Assembly: GCF_037975245.1 (NCBI RefSeq)
Contig: NC_092562.1
Location: 11,600,001 to 11,664,000, forward strand
DNA length: 64,000 nucleotides
Origin: Apostichopus japonicus
Taxonomy: Eukaryota > Echinodermata > Holothuroidea > Aspidochirotida > Stichopodidae
Direction of reading: 5' to 3'
Shown: in pieces, positions 11,001 through 19,767 of the stretch
Position numbering within the stretch: position 1 is the first letter of the stretch
Layout: each line of letters begins with the position of its first letter
Made by a program: the position numbers and the translations under genes
Notes under the pieces: generated by a model
Databases searched by the model: none
The model's input: the letters and a program-made list of their open reading frames with translations, nothing else
Told to the model about the DNA's origin: nothing

Positions 11001-13461
11001 GCATCAACCCACAGCGGGTGCGTGAGTCCATCCCGGGGATTCGTGAGACGTTTCTGAAAGTCAAAACTCGAGTACGTTTTGTTGAACTAACATCTGATAT
11101 ATCATATAATTTAGTAATGACAAAAGTCGTACCTATCTACAAACTCTTTTCGCGTTCCTTACGCATATGTTGCCATAGTAGTACCGTACCGTGCATGTGA
11201 TAAATAACTGAATTATGAAAACAGACACAGGCCGCATGACTTTGGTGAAGTTGGTGTACGCATGACAATACTATCGTCAAGATAAAGAGCTGATCTGATC
11301 TTGAAGTTCCAAAATAAATATTTGTTCGTCTTTTTTTTTCTCATTACAATATTACACTATGAAATTGATCTTTTACGAAGCACTATTATGCGTATTATAG
11401 TATAAGAATGACTCAGATCGTGTCTCGAAAAGTTGGGGGTTCGTGGACAACTCTGACATCCACAGGGGGTTCGTGGGGATAAAGTTAGGGAAACCCTGCT
11501 TTAGATAAAGTTTGTGGCAGGTTTCAGAACCTAATGCAGAGGTAATAGACTGCATAACTAGGAAACATAGTTATAGCTTGGCTAAGTGAGTTTAATTACT
11601 CAATAGAACACAATCTGTTTGATAACTACACTGCAAACATATACATGTAATATAGGCATAAACATATTTGTAAATTAAACCCCAAGTTAGTGATAATAGC
11701 CAAGAAAGTATTACCCCGTTTGATAACATGATTCCAAATATCAGAGAGTACCGTATACCATTCCGTCGTCTGTGTGTAACGTCATAACTGTTTTTACTTA
11801 TATTTTGATATTCCCTTTATATTTTCTTATCCATAGTAAATGTTGTTGTTACTGACATTTCAAACTACTAAGTACCAAAGTTAAAAGTGAATAATAATAT
11901 TAATAATAATAACAACAACAACATGGAAGTATTAGTAACTCTTTATTTTTTTTATCTTTTGCACTTGCTCGCGTCTTCTCGTTCACTATGAATACTATGA
12001 TCAGTAGTCACGTCCAAGTTCCGATTCGTAAAATAAATGCACAAACTGGATGTATCCTGTTCCATTTTCTCCTTTCAAAAAAGATTTATGAATAATTAAA
12101 AAATAAACAAAGTATCACTAAACATTGTAACTTGCAGACAGCGCAACGTTTACTATTTCAACTTCATATTCATTTCAAATATCATATGGGTTGGACAAAA
12201 TGTTACCTTTAAACAGGGGACAGAAATTCCAGATAGTGAGGGGACCATGGCCTGCGAACTGTCCAAGACAAATCTCCATGAAAAACAGCGGGAGTCCGCA
12301 AAGGAAAAACATGATGATGTAAGGAAGAAGAAATGCCCCTGCCAATAGGAAACAAAAATGCTATACAAATTATGTAATTTGTAATTATATCGGGATTTAT
12401 CTTTTAGTTTAAGAAAAATGATGAATTGTTAATTTCCACGTAAAGCCAGCTTACTAATTCAGCAAATGAAAATGTTTCAAATGAAATGACGTGAATCTCA
12501 TCACTTTGAAAATGTGTGACAAAATTGTTAACATATATACTTACTTATTTATGTGTTTTGTGCTGTCACTTTGTACTAATCAAATGTAAAGGTTATAAAA
12601 TGTCAAATTGCTTATAACTTCTATGTGAGCGACAAGAAAAAAAACATGCTTGAAAAGTTTGCACAAATTTGTTCAAATGCAGTAAGTTAGATTGATTAAT
12701 TTTCTTCTTTGAAGAAAAACAATTTATCCTTTATACGTCTCTTCGACGTTTCCATATTTATAGCAAGGCGTTTTGAAGTAACTTGAACCTCGGCCATTTA
12801 GACCTACCCCATATAATGTTACGCCTCCATAGTTATACAAGTTGAGGGGCCTCTCCCTTCCCCTCCCCCTCCGCGATGTTGAAAAATTATGGTTCTGCTC
12901 CATCAATGTTTTACATATATGGACACACTTAACGACAATGTTAGATCATTCAACTGGATCCAAAATGAGCATCAGACAACCGAATTGTCTAATTCTCGGT
13001 TTTTGCTCGAATTTCTGACCTGAAAAGTCAAAACTCGGATGAAATACTGTAATTTGTAAAAGAAGAAATTTTGACAAGCAAATAAATAGCATATAGCATT
13101 TGCATCAACAAAACTAAAACTCTTTGGAAGAGTTTCTCCCACCCCGCTCTCCCCCTGACCCTCGCTTTTCAAGTGATATTGATTCTTACGTCACTGATAC
13201 AAATGGACCGTTTTTGGTTTATTGAGAGAACAGAAATACCTAGAAGAAGAAGAACAAATTTCAAGTGCTATGTCACTACAACGCAATTACCCAATGATAT
13301 ATGGCATAAGGTAATACAGACAAAAATGATAGCCTACCTCCTCCGTTTTCATAGCATAGATAGGGAAATCTCCAGGCATTGCCAAGTCCAACTGCGGATC
13401 CTATGCACGCCAAGAGGAACTCAACTTGAGATCCCCACGTTTGTCTCATTTTGTCTTCCAT
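2595..13461 (-). CDS. SLC6-family Na+/Cl- dependent neurotransmitter or amino-acid transporter (12 exons, lacks the tail exon)
   Basis: Twelve exons on the minus strand join in phase with GT..AG junctions into 534 codons: 13338-13461, 12207-12338, 9699-9927, 8651-8783, 8090-8224, 7412-7515, 6144-6268, 5673-5785, 5229-5360, 4756-4855, 3522-3622, 2595-2768. Family hallmarks appear in order: TM1 [22 protein letters not shown]2 [19 protein letters not shown], the EL2 cysteine pair [10 protein letters not shown] with an NTT sequon, TM5 [10 protein letters not shown]6 SLGISIG..ASYN, TM7 [16 protein letters not shown]8 [11 protein letters not shown] and LGVDSE, then TM9-TM12. TM1 has Gly where monoamine transporters carry Asp, so amino-acid, glycine or GABA-type substrates are more likely than monoamines; the exact substrate is not determined. 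It should act in the plasma membrane. The exon after WQ (donor at 2594) encoding the cytoplasmic tail was not recognised and may lie left of the window. Introns hold a SINE, a LINE scrap, a (CGGA)n tract and a hAT element. Confidence 0.93.
3522..3622 (-). CDS. SLC6 exon 11 (intracellular loop, TM11)
   Basis: The acceptor CCATTTTAG restores phase with exon 10 ([13 protein letters not shown]). It continues [20 protein letters not shown] and ends LM at ATG|GTAAGT. The ..F..D+..M.G..PG.YW..CW/I.. signature is typical. Confidence 0.92.
4756..4855 (-). CDS. SLC6 exon 10 (TM10)
   Basis: It encodes [18 protein letters not shown], then [15 protein letters not shown], ending in phase 1. LF.L.DWY... 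followed by ..YIYG is the usual TM10 pattern. Confidence 0.9.
5229..5360 (-). CDS. SLC6 exon 9 (TM8-TM9 loop, TM9)
   Basis: It encodes [40 protein letters not shown] and MVTK. The E..IT.IMD helix and TM9 match the family. Phase 0 at both ends; the acceptor is TTTGCAAG. Confidence 0.92.
5673..5785 (-). CDS. SLC6 exon 8 (TM8)
   Basis: It encodes [47 protein letters not shown] and LG(V/L)DS are near-invariant family motifs of the Na2 site. The acceptor is TGATTCAG and the donor GTGAG|GTGAGG, phase 0. Confidence 0.93.
6144..6268 (-). CDS. SLC6 exon 7 (TM7)
   Basis: It encodes [40 protein letters not shown] and S, ending in phase 1 at AGTG|GTAGGT. The Asn/Ser residues of TM7 involved in Na+ and Cl- binding in this family are retained. 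Confidence 0.92.
6500..6796 (-). pseudogene. LINE reverse-transcriptase C-terminal fragment (CR1/Jockey-type)
   Basis: A 98-codon minus-strand frame has the thumb-region pattern of non-LTR retrotransposons: [18 protein letters not shown], then VQKSAARI and [15 protein letters not shown]. The catalytic domain is absent, so it is a 5'-truncated relic. It sits in SLC6 intron 6 in the same orientation as the gene. Confidence 0.75.
6906..6999. repeat. (TA)n microsatellite
   Basis: Nearly uninterrupted TA dinucleotides with a few TTTA interruptions, in an SLC6 intron; a smaller TA-rich stretch follows at about 7096-7150. Confidence 0.9.
7412..7515 (-). CDS. SLC6 exon 6 (TM6)
   Basis: It encodes [18 protein letters not shown], then [16 protein letters not shown]. 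It has the unwound SLG...G segment that contacts substrate and Na+ in the family, followed by ASYN..HNNC. The acceptor is CTAATAG and the donor TTTCAG|GTATTA (phase 2). Confidence 0.92.
7789..7963 (+). mobile_element. tRNA-derived SINE, family 1, copy 1
   Basis: This is about 175 bp with a leader (CCTACAGTGGAGTTACGACC ...), a tRNA-like body (7844-7916) and a tail ending TTCCAACTCATTACGATTTT. The body has an A box TAGCCTAGTGG (7852-7862), a B box GGTTCGAACAC (7895-7905) and near-complementary 7-nt ends (AGCGTCC / GGAGGCT). Leader, body and tail are all repeated at 58823-58998, which makes this a SINE and not a lone tRNA gene. Both copies sit in TA-rich DNA. It lies in SLC6 intron 5, antisense to the gene. 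Confidence 0.8.
7985..8080. repeat. (TA)n microsatellite
   Basis: TATATA tract with TTTA interruptions immediately 3' (in gene orientation) of SLC6 exon 5. The Tyr-Ile repeat frames here are artefacts. Confidence 0.9.
8090..8224 (-). CDS. SLC6 exon 5 (TM5)
   Basis: It encodes [38 protein letters not shown] and EDLLAIK, phase 0 at both ends; the donor AAG|GTTTGT is slightly weak. TM5 of SLC6 proteins typically ends ..G.TLPGA. Long (TA)n tracts abut it downstream in the intron. Confidence 0.92.
8651..8783 (-). CDS. SLC6 exon 4 (end of EL2, TM4)
   Basis: The acceptor CCACCTATACAG gives phase 2 to 1 with exon 3. It encodes [20 protein letters not shown], then TM4 [20 protein letters not shown], and ends in phase 0 at AAAG|GTAAAT. 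Confidence 0.9.
9699..9927 (-). CDS. SLC6 exon 3 (TM3 and extracellular loop 2)
   Basis: TM3 contains [14 protein letters not shown]; the loop has [15 protein letters not shown], the conserved disulphide pair, and the sequon NTT, ending EEFW. The acceptor is ACATTGTAG and the donor GGAT|GTAAGT (phase 2). Confidence 0.93.
10251..10462. repeat. (CGGA)n tetranucleotide array, about 53 units
   Basis: Perfect CGGA repeats for about 212 bases inside SLC6 intron 2. The Asp-Gly-Arg-Thr repeat frames on the plus strand and Arg-Pro-Ser-Val frames on the minus strand are translation artefacts of this array. Confidence 0.97.
10980..11498. mobile_element. hAT-like miniature element, 'CAGGGGT' family, copy 1
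   Basis: It starts CAGGGGTCCCCTAACT and ends AGTTAGGGAAACCCTG, hAT-type inverted ends. The flanking 8-mers TTTTTGAT and CTTTAGAT agree at 6 of 8 positions. The body aligns over most of its length with 37840-38341 (shared GTGAGACGTTTCTGAAAGTC, CATCTGATATATCATATAAT). There is no transposase frame. It lies in SLC6 intron 2. Confidence 0.85.
12207..12338 (-). CDS. SLC6 exon 2 (TM2)
   Basis: It starts after TTGGCAG and encodes [29 protein letters not shown], ending [10 protein letters not shown] with a phase-1 donor (g|gtaaca). It fits exon 1 (YENGG+G) and exon 3 (G+IGIGV). This is a diagnostic SLC6 TM2 segment. Confidence 0.93.
13338..13461 (-). CDS. SLC6 exon 1 (N terminus and TM1)
   Basis: It encodes [10 protein letters not shown] followed by TM1 with [19 protein letters not shown] and ends in phase 1 at the donor in gga g|gtaggc. 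An in-frame TGA lies 11 codons upstream (13492-13494) with no AG between it and the ATG, so this ATG is a plausible start. The cytoplasmic N-tail would then be only about 10 residues, short for the family. The alternative is an upstream exon spliced to an AG just inside (after GGAAG or ATGAG). Confidence 0.88.
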
Positions 13462-13499
13462 ATTAAGAGGGTTGGTATATAGTTGTAGCAGTCAACGGC

Positions 13500-14560
13500 A
13501 GGAATACGTTTGGTGATAACTTTTTTCTGTAAAAAAAGCCGGAAAAAGAAGGATTACATCAGCGAATAATAATGAAATACGATTATTTAGTCGACAGTGA
13601 CAAATTTGTCTAGAACTACCGCCTGATGCCGAAGCTACTTGTTATATATATATATTTATGTGTGTGTGTGTGGGTGGGTGGCGCCCTTTTGTAGTATGTA
13701 GTATAGGACTAAACTGGATAAAACTGGCTTTTATATACTTCAGTTTAATTGTAAAAAAGAAATAAGAATATTCTTGTAGTAACCAACCGAACTGCAAAGA
13801 ATATCGTATTCCCTTCGAGAGACATCAAGCTTGAAGGCTTGATCAAGTCTAAATAGCACAGTTCTTTATTTAAAAAATATGTAAAAAATTATATAAAGGA
13901 TATTTTCCCCCGATAAACCGGCCGCGTAAAAGAAAACCCGGTTTGCACCAACAATAGTTCCAAATGACACATTTTCTGGCATCGTATAGCCTTTGCACCA
14001 ATCTTATAGTCCGTATGAAGTTAAGAAATTGGCTGGTAACTTTTTGGAGGGTAGAATCTTTATCTGGTTTCGGAATGAGGGTAATAATTGCGACTGGATT
14101 AGGAAAGAGAGAGATGGATATGATTGTAGGAATAATTTAAAGAGTCAACTACATAGATCCCGAAATGATGCCACAACTTTTTTCTTTTTTTTTTATAAAA
14201 ATTAGCTGAAAGGCCATCCCTGCCAGGAGATCTGTCATTATTAACAGAGTTAAGTGAAATACTGCAATCCGCGAACGTAAGTTACATGTCGCAGCTATTA
14301 GAGTCATCGTAATTTAAAATGCTTCGGGTGCAAATAAAAGAAAAATCGTATGCGGGTTACAGTGACTGCTCTTATATAAATTTTCATGAAATGAGAGATT
14401 TATGAAGGAATGGTCAGATTAAATGCCTGGAGAATGTCACGCGTCGGATACTGAATGAACGATATGACGTAAAATCAGGGGAAAAACTAATGGGTATTGC
14501 AAACCTGGGGTGATATTAGAGGTTCATGTCTAATTTTCGAATCTGGGATTTCTCTCCCTC
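13500..14560. other. Upstream flank of the SLC6 gene; no gene recognised
   Basis: The DNA is AT-rich, with a short TA/TG tract at 13644-13675. No TATA-plus-start arrangement or conserved frame was seen. A 5' UTR exon of SLC6 ending in an AG at about 13528-13530 (TTTTTTACAG) is possible. Confidence 0.4.
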
Positions 14561-14584
14561 CATATGACGATTAGGGACAGCCCA

Positions 14585-15185
14585 GTCAGTCATAAAAGAA
14601 ATACGTTCTTTCCGAGCACGAAAATTTGTTTTTGTAGTTCAAACGAAATACCCAACATAGTAACAGGACCAAGTGTGACATTCAAAGCTAGGTCAGTAAT
14701 TAATATAGGGGGATTATTAATATACGGACCCAAGGGCGTAATATTACACTTTGAAATATTGATAGCAAGCCCAGAGCCCGATCTAAAGTCATTCAACACA
14801 CTAAGGATTTCCTTTAAGGAATCCCTACTATCATCAGGAAAAACGAAGTGTCGTCTGCATATTTTGATAATTTCATTTCACTATTCCCTAACATAATACT
14901 TTTATATTGATATTTGAGATAACCTTGAAAGCAGGAACTTCCACACAAAGTATTAAAAGATAAGGACTCAAGGAACATCCCTTTCCAACCACCCTCTTCG
15001 AAATTGAAGAATCCAGTTGAATAATGGCCATTATTACAGACACGTGCATTGCCTCTCTTATAAATACAATATAATCCACTCTCTAAGACTATTATCAAAA
15101 CTAAAAAAAACGACAGAGTATATTCAATAAAATTCCATTCCAACTTATCAACAGCTTTTTTTCAAAATGAGTAAGCCTGAAATGT
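14585..15185 (-). pseudogene. Decayed L1/Tx1-type LINE reverse transcriptase
   Basis: Reading frames broken by shifts spell successive RT motifs on the minus strand: KAVDKLEWNFIEY (motif A region), KGCSLSPYLLILCVE (RQGCPLSP-like), KYADDTSFFL with the catalytic YADD, then LNDFRSGSGLAINISK and LGPYINNPP. The order and spacing match L1/Tx1-clade RTs. Several frameshifts and stops make it inactive. Confidence 0.8.
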
Positions 15186-15349
15186 TGTGAAACACTGAAA
15201 CGAACGTCCGGGCAGCACAGTCGGTTCTGGATCAAATGAACTTTAAGATCAATATTCCGCACAAACTCCAACGATAAGGAAGAAACATCAGTGATGTAAC
15301 CTCTAATGACCTCGCTCACCACCAAAATCACTAGGAGAAAAGTCACGCG

Positions 15350-16364
15350 CCAATCATGTGACTATTGTCATCATTCGCTTGTCCTCGCCTCGAACCCACC
15401 CACTCCTGACTTTCACAGTCACCTAATGTCAGGATAAACTTTCTTTGTCTTCCCATAGAAACTCCCTTCCCTCAGCCTCACCCCCCCCCCTCCCCCTATA
15501 CTGACCGTATAAATCCTGAGCATTCCGAAACTTATTACAGGATTCCACATGTGACCTTTTTTTTGAAAATAAGGAAGACTGCATGTTTTGAATGAAAATT
15601 GGTTATACATTGTTAAAAGGTAGCAAATGGTGGAGTGTAGGGCCGAGCGGTCAGGGTGAGGGTAGGAGGGGTACATGGAAATTATGGTGGGACTACCCTT
15701 ACTTATTATACAATATATTCCCACCAAAAACATACACCCACATAATAACTTTTCCAATTGGGTTAAGAAGTTAAGAAAAGAGTTGTTCCTAGTACGTTTA
15801 TAATCGCAACAGCAGAAGCATTAAATTGATCACAAAGAAATAAAACAAATGCATACACCATGAATAACAAATAGGATCATATTTGGTATTGTTTGATTTT
15901 ATTAATATAAAATCACTTGCCTTTCTTGTCTCAGGCTGTATGACAAAGAATAGTGAAACAAAAGACGAGTTGATTGTCGTGACTCGTCAGCAAAATATTA
16001 ACGTTATTCATAACAAGAGAAAGAGTGAAACACATTTGACTACAATTTAAACATTCATTCATATCATTCATGAGTAATACATTGGGCATCATATGTAGGG
16101 ATGTAACCATGTTTTTAAAAAGAGTGGTGTGCGGCCCTGAGGTCGTTGAAACTTAAGAACTACCTGTAGGGGTATGTGGGTTGTACCCCAGAAAAAAAGT
16201 TGCATACTTAGAGAGAAATTAGATCTATATATAGGTCTATAACACTGAAATAAGCTGTTGCCAACCACCGAAACTTGTATGATATAGTGGCGCTATTTGA
16301 AATGTATTAAGTCTCAAGAGAGAACACATTTTTGTATCAATACCTATGAGATGAAGCCTTATAG
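15350..16364. other. Intergenic, no gene recognised
   Basis: It contains a poly-C/CT tract near 15480-15497 and short unconserved frames only. Nothing else could be supported. Confidence 0.5.
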
Positions 16365-17353
16365 TGTAGCGCCCCCAACGGGGTTTTAAATTGCCGAGCG
16401 GCCGTGGGTTCGATAGGGCCGCTGTCGGCCACCCTATGTCAGGATGAATGTGGGGCAACTACAAGTTGAGACAACCTGAACCAATAAAAATACGAACAAA
16501 TAAATTGCTTTTTAAGCTTCTAATACATTTAATACAAAACCTTTGCCTTCTCCACTTGGGCAGGTGTCTATAAAAGCCAAATTAAATAATACATGAGGTC
16601 AACGCAGTGACCTCCAAAAATATTTAATTAATTACATACAAATCCACATAAATCACAGCTTATAATTTACATAAATGACAACGATACGTACCTGCGAAGT
16701 CCGTGGCCAAACGTATAATTACGAGTCCTAAATCTGCAATACGTAGGCGTTGCCTCGGGGAAAATTCAACCCGAATTAAGGTCACCCCCGCGCCACAAAT
16801 ATAAGAATAACCCCGCAGGGTGCGGCGATAATATCGACCGTGTTCCCAACCTTTTAATAAATTTAGGTGTGATAATTTAAAGGGATTCTGACAAACGGGG
16901 AAATACGCCCACAATATTATAAGAAATAGGACTCGGACTTGCCTAAACTATAAAAGAACATTTAACTTACTTAACGAACTGACCAACGGACCTCACTAGG
17001 TAGCAGCAAACACCAAAAAATAGAACACACTCTTGGAACCCAAAATGGCAAGTGCCCTAACTTAACACAAAAACTGAATCGAAACATTGGAACTTCGCGT
17101 GGCTCGAACATTCCACATAGCTACGGAGGGACCAGACTATTGTCACGAGAGCTGGACAGCTGAGAGGGAGACGGAAACAAAAGGTATAAATTAGCATATG
17201 AAACTACAACAATTCACTTTACATATAAAAAGATATTAGATAAAACAGACCCCCAGAGAACAATAAAACAATACCCACAAACAGGACAACTAGTCCAACA
17301 GTAATGCCACCTATGTACGGAGGCGTTTACGTGACGCTCCCCTGGGCGTCACA
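16365..17353. mobile_element. Solo LTR of a retrotransposon (about 989 bp)
   Basis: The segment runs from TGTAGCGCCCCCAACGGGG to CCCTGGGCGTCACA, so it begins TG and ends CA. It is flanked on both sides by the 4-mer ATAG (16361-16364 and 17354-17357), a target-site size usual for Gypsy-type elements. There is no gag/pol frame and no second copy in the window, which fits a solo LTR. Orientation is uncertain: the reverse strand also starts TG and ends CA. Confidence 0.6.
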
Positions 17354-17812
17354 ATAGGATTTCCATCTTACAGATGCTTTACGGCTAGGGAGGGATAGAA
17401 ACGGGGTGAGCTAATTGGTCAGAAGGAGAGAGGGAAGCAGGAAGGGGTAAAAAAAGAAGAAGAATGAGCACAACAGTTTCAAACCAGCTGATGTTTCCAG
17501 TTCAACCCTCTCCCACACGCATATATATATAATGTGCAATTAAGAAAAACGTCAGGACGTTGTTGTGAATTAAAACTTATTCATTTAAAATTATTTAACT
17601 TGAAGTCACATAGCATTGAGATCCGTTTCATACAATTCCCTTTATAAACCATTATATCTTTCCGTTTGAATGGTGTACACAGTGACATTAAACTTACTAA
17701 GCAAGATAACAATTGAAGGTGAAAGGCTTATATATCACAATATTTTACAGTTTCTTTGACTTAGCACGTTTACTTGCTTTATCTTCGGAAGTAAGCTCAT
17801 TAATAGTTGAAT

Positions 17813-17824
17813 TGCGCATGCGCG
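17813..17824. promoter_or_regulatory. NRF1-type palindrome TGCGCATGCGCG
   Basis: It is an exact match to the YGCGCAYGCGCR consensus of NRF1, common in TATA-less animal promoters. It lies about 240 bp upstream of a good donor (ATATCG|GTAAGTTG at 18059/18060), so it probably marks the core promoter of the plus-strand gene at 18757. Confidence 0.6.
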
Positions 17825-17829
17825 AAGAA

Positions 17830-18059
17830 AGTTGCGCAAAAAAAAACCCAACAGAAAGTAATGCGCGTATGATTGTGACACAAAATGATGAGCAACAGCA
17901 ACTGGTGAATAGTTTAGCGCGTATTGCAATATAGGGTCAAGCGTACGCGCGTTGTCATAGATACTGTACACAACATATCTTGGCATATACCGAACGTAAC
18001 TAACTACTGCAGGCGTATTGAGTCTAACGATTGCCGTCGGGAATATCAAGGGCATATCG
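17830..18059 (+). other. Probable 5' UTR exon of the 18757-21408 gene
   Basis: Inferred from the donor ATATCG|GTAAGT at 18059, the NRF1 motif just upstream, and a spliced-looking acceptor (TTTCCTTTGTAG, 18734) 22 bases before the coding ATG. The transcription start is not determined. Confidence 0.4.
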
Positions 18060-18734
18060 GTAAGTTGTCTTCTGCAGTCTTACATTATATGTGTTTTTAA
18101 TTGAATGGTTAGAACTTGTAGTATCCCACACAGATACACTAACGAGGAATCATCTGTTTAAAATTATGTTAGTTATAGAGCATAAGTGCGTAGGAAATGC
18201 GTAAGAAGAGTACAATGTATAACTTGTTGCTCTATGAGTGTGTGTCGTTTTTGTATGCGAGTCACACGGACTAGGCCTATATGATATAGGGTTGAAACCG
18301 GGTATGAAAGGTCACCGTCGAAGGGGGGGGGGGCGGGGTGGTGAAGCGGTAGAAAATGAACATTGCATTTGATTGGAATAGGGAATGTATGGATAGGCCA
18401 ATATGAGCAATGCCGTCTTTCTTTGTTATATATTAATAGACGTGAAACTTCAAATTTCAACGAGGGAAGTGGTCGAAGTTGCTAACTAGTTTGCAAGAGA
18501 TGCACATTATTATTTTTTCTAGGAATGACAAGGCCTATTGGTTTGCTTTTTAGGATCATTCGAGATTTTAATGGATCGCAACTAAACTGTGGGGATCGAT
18601 GGGTCAACACCACCACTGGAATCACATCTCACACCATAACTCGTTTTAATAATTATATTTTAGTTATCGTGAGAAGCGATTAACCTTGTCTCCAAAGAAC
18701 ATACCATTTTATGTTTGGTTACTTTCCTTTGTAG

Positions 18735-19767
18735 ATATCCACCTTGATCGAGCAACATGGGTTTCAAGAACAAGAAGAATCGTGTTCATCCAACCGGAAA
18801 CAATAAGAAGCAACAACGGAAAGAGAGAAAGAGGAGAAGATTAGCTCGACTAATCCAGAGGATCAACCCTTTCTCTTGTTGCACTGGGGACGGTGAACCC
18901 AAAAATGTCGACAACCAAGAGCCCAGCGTTGTCGAGGACGGCTGTACCTATCAGAAGCTTACGAAACCCACAGGAAGCCTTCATTGCCCTTTACCTGCAC
19001 AGATGGATTCTGGCATCATTAAAACATCACCACTAGTGAAGCTATCTGTAAAGCCCAACAAATACCCACGTTTTGCTAGGTCCCCTGTACATCCCAGCAA
19101 AGCCCCTACCAATATGACGTTACCAGCTACCAGCAGCAGCCGTGTATCCGTTACATCCTCCGTTGGATCAGACCTGTCCTCCGACGATGACTCTTTCTAT
19201 CCACCTAAGAGTCATTCTAAATATCTTCTTCCCGTTGATGGTCCCTCAATCCCGGTGAGTCATTCAAGTCGCACGGAGCGGCAACTTCCACTTCAGATGC
19301 ACCAGTCCAACGCGTCAAAATCTTTCCAAATGACTAATTATCGACCAACATCAGTTGCGATACCAGGAGATTTATTCCAACACAGAGCTACAGTATGCCC
19401 GCCAATTGGACCTGCAGATGTGCACCAAAGATTACCTTACTGTAGAATGGTTCAGAAGTCATTGGCAAATAGCAGTGATTGGGAAGAGTCACGTCACGCC
19501 TCGCGAGTAGTTGTTGGGAAGGAAAGCGAGATTTCGGATGACTTTGACGATAGTTTTGAACCAGCGCAGTTCTCTTCAGGGTTCCTACAAACACGTGACA
19601 AGAGATCAATCAAGTCATACGGCGAGCAAGGCCCGGTTACTAGGCAACCAGAGACTGACTGCTTGAATGAACAAACTGATCCATCAGATGAAGAAAGCGA
19701 CGATGATAACAATCATCGGCAGGAGAACCAACTGTATGATCTAGAACCATGTTCTAGCCCCGAAAAG
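18735..19767 (+). CDS. Exon 2 of the 595-residue gene (first coding exon)
   Basis: The acceptor is TTTCCTTTGTAG; the ATG at 18757 is in AGCAACATGG, a fair Kozak context. Coding runs 337 codons to the donor GAAAAG|GTATAC in phase 0. The sequence is largely disordered (Ser, Pro, Asp rich). Confidence 0.85.

Noticed and set aside
13640-13680. Promoter TATA box for the SLC6 gene
   Set aside because: The TATATATA here is a microsatellite adjoining a TG tract, with no matching start evidence.
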